Origin: Paratrimastix pyriformis
Lineage: Eukaryota; Preaxostyla; Paratrimastigidae
DNA: 34,487 nt
NCBI GenBank assembly: GCA_027972325.1
Contig: JAPMOS010000286.1
Span: forward strand, 1-34,487
Direction: 5' to 3'
In this document: in pieces, positions 1 through 6,849 of the stretch
How positions within the stretch are numbered: the stretch's first letter is position 1
Layout: every line of letters starts with the position of its first letter
Position numbers and translations under genes: made by a program
The notes under the pieces: generated by a model
What the model was told of the DNA's origin: nothing
Seen by the model: the letters and a program-made list of their open reading frames with translations, nothing else
The model's database searches: none

Positions 1-139
1 ATTTATCACCTTAATGTCCAATCATGTGAATGGAGTGAGTTAAACCGTCAGAACAAAACGGTGAATTCATGATGACCTTTATTATAAGCCTGAGTACTTA
101 TCACAACGAATAGCACAAATTAATGTAAATAAGCCCGAG

Positions 140-520
140 ATGCCATCTAAACCACAATGGGGTGACTTAGTTTGTGTTGATTGTCGTAATGTAATAGATT
201 GGAAGAATGTAGGCACATTAAATGTCCAAATACAACAACTTAATGAAGCAAATGCTAAGAAGGAAAAAGAGGAGAAGAAGCCTGGCACTCCTGAAGAGCC
301 GGCTGAGCCTGTAACTCCCGAAGAGCCAACAAAGCCTATAACGCCTGAAGAGCCGACTAAGCCTGTAACTCCAATTCATCCTGATGAAAAGAAACAACAA
401 ATTATATCCCTTACATGCTATTTGGTGCCGGCGTTTTGCGCTTACGAGAATTTTATGAATTTAGGTGCCTCCTGCAATTTTGTCAGTTTTGACTTTTATA
501 GCCTCAAGGAGACTTTGTAA
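140..520 (+). CDS. PLV-element protein piece with TPEEP(T/A)KP-type repeat
   Basis: This is a remnant coding piece at the left edge of the viral element. Residues about 48-80 hold a Pro/Glu/Thr repeat of roughly ten residues (TPEEPTKP variants), preceded by a Lys/Glu-rich helix. Such Pro-rich stretches often link domains in structural or membrane proteins. The last part overlaps an opposite-strand frame (461-922) and may not be genuine. No family is recognised. The gene looks incomplete here and is treated as a fossil part. Confidence 0.4.
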   Translation: MPSKPQWGDLVCVDCRNVIDWKNVGTLNVQIQQLNEANAKKEKEEKKPGTPEEPAEPVTPEEPTKPITPEEPTKPVTPIHPDEKKQQIISLTCYLVPAFCAYENFMNLGASCNFVSFDFYSLKETL

Positions 521-922
521 TGCACCCATCTGAGACGTGTCCTGTTGTGGTGCAAATATGTTCCGTTGGTTAGACATGAAGAACTTATAAATATTGCTAT
601 CTGGTTTAATCTCTTTGTTCTTCAAGTCGATCTGTACAGCCAAATCCTGCATTGATTTACGCAATCCCTCAACTATAGGGCTCGTGTGTCCATATTTTGC
701 CACGAACTCTGGAAGTTCTTTCTGATACTGCTTGTATTTTGTGACTAATGCGGTGTAAGTGATTGCATCATTGTCTGTCTGCTGAACTGCATAAAATGGT
801 TGCGTAATTGTCAGACGTTCATCATATATCTTCTTTGCCATATCGAAATCTGCTCTATCTATTGGTACCTTCTCGAATACATCGACATCCTTACGAACCA
901 ATCCATATGGTATTTGATTCAT
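461..922 (-). CDS. Unrecognised PLV-element protein, 153 aa
   Basis: Encodes a soluble, mostly helical-looking protein rich in Lys, Gln and Asp with no signal peptide or membrane segment. Its start lies inside the 3' end of the next upstream minus-strand gene (891-1277), with about 32 bases of overlap, suggesting the two are co-transcribed. The residue usage is ordinary for the AT-rich element and the frame looks whole. I do not recognise the family; a virion or accessory role would be a guess. Confidence 0.55.
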   Translation of the reverse strand: MNQIPYGLVRKDVDVFEKVPIDRADFDMAKKIYDERLTITQPFYAVQQTDNDAITYTALVTKYKQYQKELPEFVAKYGHTSPIVEGLRKSMQDLAVQIDLKNKEIKPDSNIYKFFMSNQRNIFAPQQDTSQMGALQSLLEAIKVKTDKIAGGT

Positions 923-1277
923 CTTTATCTTTCGAGTACACGTGTTTTACTCGTTTTCCACCTTCAATGTCGCCTAAGAATATTGCCCAACAACTGTCAT
1001 CCTTACGGTAGAACCTAAAGTTGCCAAGTTCAAAATCAACTCCGGCTTTGATTTCCGGCTGAGTCATGAAGGTCTTTTGCATGCTGGTGAACTCTTTCTC
1101 AGGTATCTTTCCATTTCTTTTGTCAATCATATCGAGCACCTTACCCATGGTCGCCTCAAATGATTCACCTTGAGAATGACGTGCTCCTTTATGACTTTTC
1201 CTCGTTCCTTTGGTTGCCCTCTTCTTTGTTTTGCTAACGGTGTCTGAATACGGATTTGCAGGCATTTTTTCTGACAT
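891..1277 (-). CDS. Unrecognised PLV-element protein with basic N-terminus, 128 aa
   Basis: The first 40 residues are strongly basic (KTKKRATKGTRKSHKG region), which could bind nucleic acid or act as a nuclear signal. The rest is a compact mixed alpha/beta-like region with aromatic residues. The ATG at 1277 lies just downstream of an AT-rich promoter-like stretch containing TATTAGTAAC (reverse complement at 1280-1289), a motif shared with other genes of the element. It overlaps the next gene on the same strand. Family not recognised; frame looks whole. Confidence 0.55.
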   Translation of the reverse strand: MSEKMPANPYSDTVSKTKKRATKGTRKSHKGARHSQGESFEATMGKVLDMIDKRNGKIPEKEFTSMQKTFMTQPEIKAGVDFELGNFRFYRKDDSCWAIFLGDIEGGKRVKHVYSKDKDESNTIWIGS

Positions 1278-1334
1278 TGGTTACTAATACAATTGATGGA
1301 GAAAAAATTTATCGACTAAATATACTGGATCACA
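1278..1334. promoter_or_regulatory. Divergent AT-rich promoter region
   Basis: This 57-bp gap separates the minus gene starting at 1277 from the plus gene starting at 1335. On the minus strand it has a T-run followed by TATTAGTAAC about 3-12 bases before the ATG. The same T-run plus TA(T/A)TAGTTA-like arrangement recurs before the genes starting at 5240, 5307 and 10470, and more weakly before 4182. Inferred viral promoter. Confidence 0.4.
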
Positions 1335-1571
1335 ATGGATGAAAACAATATTCGTATCAATGCCGGAGCTGTTATAACAGTCGGTTCAATCGTGAAAATT
1401 GTGAGGAAAGGTGAGGGATTTTGGATTATCATCACAGAGATCACTGGAAAACGATTGAAGGGAAAAGTTAATAATAAGTTGATACTTAAGCACCGTTTCA
1501 ATCTGGGTGACGTGATAGGGTTCCGCGCAGGTGAAATCACTGAGGTAGCAGTCGATAAAGAAAAAGTTTAG
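1335..1571 (+). CDS. DUF2314/YegJ-like small protein, 78 aa
   Basis: A small all-beta-looking protein. The core has the pattern GEGFWIIITE, then a short turn, GKVNN, then a GD.I.F ending. This resembles the DUF2314/YegJ fold (E.FWV.VTE..G..I.G.L.N.......GD.V.F), a widespread family of unknown function also seen in mobile elements. The start is the ATG at 1335, in the divergent spacer with the gene at 1277. It is followed by a 10-bp palindrome, TAGTCGACTA, at 1569-1578 that overlaps the stop. The family match is by eye only. Confidence 0.5.
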   Translation: MDENNIRINAGAVITVGSIVKIVRKGEGFWIIITEITGKRLKGKVNNKLILKHRFNLGDVIGFRAGEITEVAVDKEKV

Positions 1572-1669
1572 TCGACTATTTTATTAGCTACATTCAATGA
1601 CTGCAGAAATCATCTCCGTTATGTTCGATAAGACAAAATATAATACGTCACAATGCAACGCGCACATCT

Positions 1670-1867
1670 GTGCGCATTCGAACGAATGGTGAAACCATTC
1701 CTTGCCGTAGATGGTTGCAAAAACACAACCTTAAGCCAATCAAACGTGTCCATCAAACAGAACACATGTTACGATACAGAATCATCAAAACAGAATTTGG
1801 TGATTTCTTCACAAAAGACTTAGGAAATGGAATTAAACTTGTGATGAATGGAGTCTCCACAGCTTAA
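1670..1867 (+). CDS. Short PLV-element ORF, 65 aa, start uncertain
   Basis: Encodes a basic protein of 65 residues if the GTG at 1670 is used; the frame stays open back to 1601 with no ATG, so the true start is unclear. It is rich in Arg, Lys and Thr with no recognisable motif. It meets the opposite-strand gene 1864-2229 tail to tail, sharing four bases. It may be a genuine small gene or a remnant. Confidence 0.3.
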   Translation: MRIRTNGETIPCRRWLQKHNLKPIKRVHQTEHMLRYRIIKTEFGDFFTKDLGNGIKLVMNGVSTA

Positions 1868-2229
1868 TCCACTCTAAATAACATGTTTACAGTCACTACA
1901 TCAGTTGTTGACTGTCCTGTTTCATCTAAAATCGAATAGTCATATGTCCTCGTCAGAGTCGATGTTGGTGACAATTCGAGTCCTTTGTTATCTGTTCCAA
2001 CGAAAACTGGTATGGCGGCTTCACTCGTCACATTGTTAATGATTTGATCAGTGTATAAACCCCGGATTACTATAAAATACATACTCCTGGTGACTGAATT
2101 GGTGATAAGATGAGTGCCTATAAGAGTGAGGTAATTTGGATTTTTGTTCATCCACTGGTTCAAAATGAGCGTTTTCTGCGTCGAATCAAGGTTTATTGAG
2201 AGGAACATGATGCGTTTCATACAAATCAT
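1864..2229 (-). CDS. Unrecognised PLV-element protein, 121 aa
   Basis: A 121-residue protein with beta-rich, Thr/Asn/Ser-rich sequence such as TRTYDYSILDETG near the C-terminus, a style common in viral structural proteins. It lies on the same strand as the capsid and ATPase genes. Two pairs of hairpins (2269-2414) lie just upstream. A minor capsid role is possible from location and style, but no family is recognised. Confidence 0.4.
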   Translation of the reverse strand: MICMKRIMFLSINLDSTQKTLILNQWMNKNPNYLTLIGTHLITNSVTRSMYFIVIRGLYTDQIINNVTSEAAIPVFVGTDNKGLELSPTSTLTRTYDYSILDETGQSTTDVVTVNMLFRVD

Positions 2230-2268
2230 GCATAAAAAGTTTCATCTGTCACAAAAAAAATTTGAGAC

Positions 2269-2414
2269 GATGAGACATAGTCTCATCACCCGGGTGAAGG
2301 GCATGTGCCCTTCATCACATGAAGATATCGCATGTTGACAGAATGGTGACATACTCAATCTGAAACGATGAGACTGATAAGTCTCATCATCCGAGTTAAA
2401 GGTAAACCTTTAAC
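2269..2414. repeat. Two tandem copies of a double-hairpin unit
   Basis: Copy 1 has stem GATGAGAC/GTCTCATC (2269-2276 and 2280-2287, loop ATA), then stem GAAGGGCA/TGCCCTTC (2296-2303 and 2306-2313). Copy 2 has stem GATGAGACT/AGTCTCATC (2367-2375 and 2380-2388, loop GATA), then stem GTTAAAGGT/ACCTTTAAC (2395-2403 and 2406-2414). The first stem is conserved in sequence; the second is conserved in structure while both arms changed together. The units lie between gene ends on the minus strand, suggesting RNA 3'-end signals or another structured element. Confidence 0.75.
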
Positions 2415-2418
2415 TACA

Positions 2419-2544
2419 CTATATTCTGATAGGTTTTTGTGCGTAGTTGAGGGCTCCAATGTTGATATTTGCCTCGTTTTCACTTAATTGTGATGCAACC
2501 TTAACTTTACTGAATCGTGAGGTTGACTTAGAAATTTTCACCAT
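2419..2544 (-). CDS. Possible 41-aa basic small ORF
   Basis: Read from the ATG at 2544 to the TAG at 2419-2421 on the minus strand. It begins MVKISKSTSRFSKVKV and continues with a short acidic/Asn-rich part. It is positively charged at the N-terminus and has no membrane segment. It lies in an otherwise gene-free interval and ends five bases from the second hairpin pair, which fits a small transcript with a structured 3' end. No family recognised; coding status is inferred from the open frame and position. Confidence 0.35.
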   Translation of the reverse strand: MVKISKSTSRFSKVKVASQLSENEANINIGALNYAQKPIRI

Positions 2545-2956
2545 TTTTGCCTATACAAAACGGTAACTCGTGACAGAGCGTAGATCGACGTTCACAGCCA
2601 CGGCTTTTTCGAAACAGCACCATATGAATAAGATAGCTCGACATTTGCTAAGAAATCTGACAGTTACTTAACGTGCACGGGGCTGCACAAGTTTTGACGC
2701 GTTCAATTTTCAATACAAACTGAACTTCTTCCTTTTATCCAAATCGTTGTTCTGACACTGAATTTCAGTGCCGGGACTTAGTTTAAACATAGAAATCAGT
2801 GACTTTTCATGCTCGTATGTGGTACTGTCACAGTACTTTAAGTGCATGTCAAAAAGTGATATCTCATGTCAAAGGTGAGAAACCTGAAGGTGTGACTTTT
2901 TCTTCATTCCTACATGTTTCCTTACATAACTAACGGGTTCTACCGAGTTGAATCAC
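2545..2956. other. Hairpin-rich non-coding interval of the element
   Basis: I find no convincing gene here. It contains compact inverted repeats: CACTGAA/TTCAGTG (2756-2762 and 2764-2770) and GTACTG/CAGTAC (2822-2827 and 2831-2836). It lies just past the 3' end of the capsid locus on the minus strand, so transcription termination or polyadenylation signals are plausible. Confidence 0.45.
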
Positions 2957-4182
2957 TTAGTTTTTGTGTTCTACAGTCAAAGTGCCTTGTTTTGTGTTAT
3001 ATCGATACCATGCCCGTCCGTAAGCTAATACATTCAAAGTACAGTTGTGAGGCAATCCTGCTGTGAAAGTCACGACTAATTTAGGGTTAGAATACTCTTT
3101 TAGCACAATGGTACCATACACATTACCATATGATTCAATATCGTCATCTTTGCTTGGTAGTCCTGAAAAGCGTAGAGTGTAGATGTTCTTGTCAAATGCC
3201 TTGCGGAAATACATCATCTGTTGGAATTCTTGCGATTTAGCACTAATGGCTGTATCTGGATAGTTCTTGTTGTCAACAGAAAGGTGATATTCCGAGATAT
3301 AGGCTGTTCCGGTGAATGGTGCTCCTGTCGTGTCATCAGACAGATACATCGATAGATACTCAACTTCATCAAATGGTAGGTCACATGTTATCGATGTGGC
3401 ACCTTGTGAGATTAGATACTTGGTTGAATCAACGAATTCATTCTGTACTGTAACCATTCCTGCTTCATCCATATTGCTCCGTAGAATTGCCTTCTTCTCA
3501 TCTTCATGCATTGTCATGTAGTTAGCTACGAGTTCAACATCGAGAAAAGTGTTGGTTAAAGTAGCTCCAACTGTGGAAGATGATGCTATTTCTGATATAG
3601 GGGCTATTTCTACTTCAAAATATGGATTTGCTTGTAAGATGTCGAGCCGTAGAGGGTTAAAGTCAATGAATGGATTTGGTATGTAAATCAGTCCTTCCTG
3701 TTGTTGCGATGGATCAATGTCTGTGCCGGTTCTGCATCATCAGTGATTTGTTCTGTATCACGTGGTAATAGCTGCTTGTGTACTGTACGTGCTTCATCAT
3801 GCCTAATATATTGATATATACCTGCACTGTCCAACTTGTATATTTCACGTCCTTGGTGCTTAAACTTAAGGGATTTGATGAGTTTCATCATGTATCCACC
3901 TACGTAAGTCACCGTGCCGGCTGATGCTGTAGTAGCTCCGAGTCTGATGTGTAGGTGTATGTCATTACCTGAGAGTAGTCCGCTGTATTTATTAATGTCA
4001 AACTGTGCGACACTTCCAAATGATATTTGCCGGTTAGGCTTGATTACTACCGGGTCCGTTACAATCTTAGGCTTGCGTATCTTAGTGGTTTTGTCATCCG
4101 TAAACTCATTGATTTTGATTGCATTCCTTTCGAGGTCTGAGTTCTGTGTAGTGTGTGATTTTAGAATAATAGCCGTTGCCAT
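2957..4182 (-). pseudogene. Major capsid protein remnant (double-jelly-roll type)
   Basis: This locus lies downstream of the packaging ATPase on the same strand. Its N-terminal part has features of PLV/virophage-like capsid proteins: a Lys-rich leader, then PNRQISFGS and GNDIHLHIRL strands and an aromatic/basic helix region. Its C-terminal part ends with LNVLAYGRAWYRY, like the last strands of such capsids. The locus is broken, in at least two pieces, with roughly one or two breaks; the total length is somewhat short for the family. The assignment rests on style, position beside the ATPase and end motifs. A minor capsid protein is the main alternative. Confidence 0.6.
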
Positions 4183-4235
4183 AGTGTGATAATTAATATC
4201 ATACTAAGATAAAAAATACTCAAATTATAAAAATC
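4183..4235 (-). promoter_or_regulatory. AT-rich spacer upstream of capsid locus
   Basis: The reverse strand contains a T-run followed by TATCTTAGTA (complement of 4202-4211) about 20 bases before the capsid ATG. This is a weaker version of the motif seen at the other viral gene starts. It is also the 3' end spacer of the ATPase gene. Confidence 0.35.
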
Positions 4236-5240
4236 TTACCTATTTGCTGCTCGACACTTGTTCTTCAACCATTTTACCTTGGTTCTGTAGCCTTCTCTCA
4301 TCTCCCAATAGGCATTGTAAAGGTTAAGGTAATTGTCATGTAACAAAGGCTTGATCACCAAAATGTTGTGGTCTGCTGTCACTTTCTCGAATAGTTCTAA
4401 GAAATCTGCCTTCTTCATACACGACATATAATCATGATAAATCATGTCTTTCACTGAGTCATTCTTGGTGTAATGGACAAAACAGTAATTGGTGTTCTGC
4501 CTTGTTCTTGGTGAAATACCTGTTGGAATTTGTGTTGTAAGAATGACTGAGATGTTGTATCTTCTGTGATTGCAAAACAGACTGCCTAAAATATTACTTT
4601 GGTGTAACTTGTTGTTGCCATCTAAGATATCGTCGAATATCAATAAGACTGACTTTTTACCTTTTGTCTTCTCTTGGAACTTGATGAGCTTCTCAATGAA
4701 TAATGGTGTCTCATCATCGTCAAAGCCTCCAAAACATCTGTCATCTGGAATGTTCCCTAACTCTTTCTGATATCTGTCTTTATTGTCTTGTGCAACTGTA
4801 AATAGGTAGATCTTGTCAATCTCACTTCGTATCTGCTTTATAATTGAGAGAACTGATGTCGTTTTGCCACTTTCCTTCATGCCATAATGTAGCGAAATGA
4901 ATGGTTCTTTCTTGTTTTTGAACCTGTCCACTATCTCTAATGAACTGAACTTAGGCATTTTGACATTACCTACCTTGACAATGCTTGCATCATCTTCTTT
5001 TACTTCAGGTGGTATGAAAACAACTTGCTTCTGCTCAATTTGCTCATTTTCTTCAACTTTCTGCTCTTCTACTTCCACCTTCTTCAATTTCTTCTCTTTC
5101 TTCTCCTTCATAACCTTCTCCTTCTTCTCTTTCTTCTCTTTTGGAGGAGCACATTTATGCTTCTTAAGCCACTTCTCACTCTTATATTCTTTTCCACACT
5201 CAGGACACTTATAAATTTCCTTGACTGATTCAGACGACAT
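4236..5240 (-). CDS. A32/FtsK-HerA type genome-packaging ATPase with N-terminal zinc finger
   Basis: A 334-residue P-loop ATPase of the kind that pumps viral DNA into capsids. Residues 12-30 form a CxxC...HxC zinc-finger-like motif. Residues about 34-72 are a very Lys/Glu-rich charged linker. Walker A is GMKESGKTT at 120-128 and Walker B is VLLIFDD at about 198-204. A following segment with VILTTQIPTGISPRTRQNTN matches the sensor/arginine region of A32-like ATPases. The start ATG at 5240 sits 15 bases from the TTATAGTTAC motif. The gene is divergent from 5307-6302 and upstream of the capsid locus. The frame looks whole. This is the firmest viral call in the window. Confidence 0.88.
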   Translation of the reverse strand: MSSESVKEIYKCPECGKEYKSEKWLKKHKCAPPKEKKEKKEKVMKEKKEKKLKKVEVEEQKVEENEQIEQKQVVFIPPEVKEDDASIVKVGNVKMPKFSSLEIVDRFKNKKEPFISLHYGMKESGKTTSVLSIIKQIRSEIDKIYLFTVAQDNKDRYQKELGNIPDDRCFGGFDDDETPLFIEKLIKFQEKTKGKKSVLLIFDDILDGNNKLHQSNILGSLFCNHRRYNISVILTTQIPTGISPRTRQNTNYCFVHYTKNDSVKDMIYHDYMSCMKKADFLELFEKVTADHNILVIKPLLHDNYLNLYNAYWEMREGYRTKVKWLKNKCRAANR

Positions 5241-5306
5241 TTTGAATTGTAACTATAATCTGTTTAGAAAAAATATTTTGTGTGTGAACTATATTAGTTA
5301 ACTAAT
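5241..5306. promoter_or_regulatory. Divergent promoter between ATPase and acidic protein genes
   Basis: A 66-bp AT-rich gap. The minus direction has T-run then TTATAGTTAC (complement of 5249-5258); the plus direction has AATATTTTG then TATTAGTTAAC at 5292-5302, directly before the ATG at 5307. Both directions therefore carry the shared element motif. Confidence 0.45.
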
Positions 5307-6302
5307 ATGTCTGACAGTGGATCTGAAATTGATGACGATTTGCAGTCTTTTGTCTCTTCCTCGAGTGAAATATCTATACCTTATGGAGATGAGGAAAATA
5401 GTGAAGATTCTCAAAGTGTCAATGATGATGATGATGCCTCAGTTGAATCCAATACTGATACTGATGAGTCTGATGATGACTCAAATGAAGAGCCTCAAGA
5501 AGAGTCTAAGGAAAAATCGTCGGATGAACTGATTGATAACATGGACTTCCTTCTTCGTAAAGACCAACTACACAATGAAATACCTGATGGTAAAATTGTG
5601 TTTAAGACAAAAGAACAGGTGGAAACAGAGCAAGAACTTATGCAACAGGCTCTAAAAGAATTAGAGCAACAACAGGAACAAGCTAAACAGGCACTTAAGG
5701 CTCGTACAAGAGCACCTCGTGCAATTCATTTACCAAAGGCTCCAAAGAAACCTAAAATGACTCTCAAACGTGAAAACGACATCAATGAGCTGCTCGTGCT
5801 GACTAACCAACTCGGTATGGACCAAGAAAAATATAATGTGGCATTCTTCGCTGAAATGTCTGATGATGAATTGATGCAATTCAAAATTGACCTCTTTAAA
5901 GTTGTCGATGCTAAAATGGATGAATCATTTCACAGTAGCAAACATGTAACTGAAATGCTTCTAAAGACTGCGGATATAACTGAAAAGATCATGCCTAAAT
6001 ATCTTCATGGTTATCGTGACTCATTGGAATGCTCTCAAGAGGAGATTCAAAAATGCCTCGATGAAATGATTAAGAATGGTGATATGGAAGGCTTATTAAA
6101 GTCTAAGATGATGCAACCTAAGTACCAATTGATGATGATTCTCGGTGGAAACTTACTCGGACAAGTCAGTTCTAATATGAAAGCCGCTAAGTCTGTTGTG
6201 GTGAAGGCAAAAGAAACCCTCGACACGGTCCAAAAAAACTCACCCGCGTCACAAACTGTATTACCGCGTTCGGCTACATCGGAATCGGATGTCTTCTTCT
6301 AA
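5307..6302 (+). CDS. Acidic PLV-element protein, 331 aa
   Basis: The first 70 residues are extremely acidic (Asp/Glu/Ser runs). A Gln/Glu-rich helix follows at about 105-135, then a basic Pro/Arg/Lys patch at about 137-155, then a predominantly helical C-terminal half with Met-rich helices. The composition resembles internal virion or scaffold-like proteins, or transcription-associated factors, but no family is recognised. It is transcribed away from the ATPase and followed after 12 bases by the membrane protein 6315-6785, suggesting one operon-like unit. Frame looks whole. Confidence 0.6.
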   Translation: MSDSGSEIDDDLQSFVSSSSEISIPYGDEENSEDSQSVNDDDDASVESNTDTDESDDDSNEEPQEESKEKSSDELIDNMDFLLRKDQLHNEIPDGKIVFKTKEQVETEQELMQQALKELEQQQEQAKQALKARTRAPRAIHLPKAPKKPKMTLKRENDINELLVLTNQLGMDQEKYNVAFFAEMSDDELMQFKIDLFKVVDAKMDESFHSSKHVTEMLLKTADITEKIMPKYLHGYRDSLECSQEEIQKCLDEMIKNGDMEGLLKSKMMQPKYQLMMILGGNLLGQVSSNMKAAKSVVVKAKETLDTVQKNSPASQTVLPRSATSESDVFF

Positions 6303-6314
6303 TCACCACTAAGT

Positions 6315-6785
6315 ATGTCTTCTTCTCCTAATTCTTATTTATCCTCAATTTTTTTATCCATGAATAGTATTAAATCATCCATGGCTACATCTGACAGTAA
6401 ATCTGCAATCGACCTTAAAGACATCACAATCAAATCAATCAGTGGTGTCTCATTGTATTGGCTTATCACTAAAACTCTCTCACTGAGGAGTGATTATGCT
6501 GAATATTTATATGTTGGACTGGCTGGAGCTGGTGGGCTTACTATTGTAGCACCTATTCTACAAAACCTCATCGATGGTAAAGACATCACGGCAGGACTGT
6601 CCTTTGATTCAACAATGCTCAAAAATGCTCTTGTCGATGGAGGAATATCGGCTGCAATATATCTTGTGCTGCACCTAACCTTTGGCGCAAAACTTGAAAC
6701 CGGACTTCTGAATCGTTATGTCGGTGTTCTTTGCTCTGTTATTGGTGGTGACATGATTCGTCCTTACATCCTCTCTAAGCTATAA
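6315..6785 (+). CDS. Putative multi-pass membrane protein, 156 aa
   Basis: After a Ser-rich leader (about 1-30) there are hydrophobic segments near residues 48-56, 68-85 (YVGLAGAGGLTIVAPIL), 112-122 (ISAAIYLVLHL) and 136-150. This is consistent with a small polytopic membrane protein. PLVs and virophages commonly encode such proteins, some associated with the virion. Residues 2-30 resemble a disordered tail; the ATG at 6361 could be an alternative start. No specific family is recognised. Confidence 0.5.
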   Translation: MSSSPNSYLSSIFLSMNSIKSSMATSDSKSAIDLKDITIKSISGVSLYWLITKTLSLRSDYAEYLYVGLAGAGGLTIVAPILQNLIDGKDITAGLSFDSTMLKNALVDGGISAAIYLVLHLTFGAKLETGLLNRYVGVLCSVIGGDMIRPYILSKL

Positions 6786-6849
6786 ACTTATCGTCAATCA
6801 ACACCTTAATATTTTCATGTTTTTGTATTTTTCTATTGCGGTTATATAG

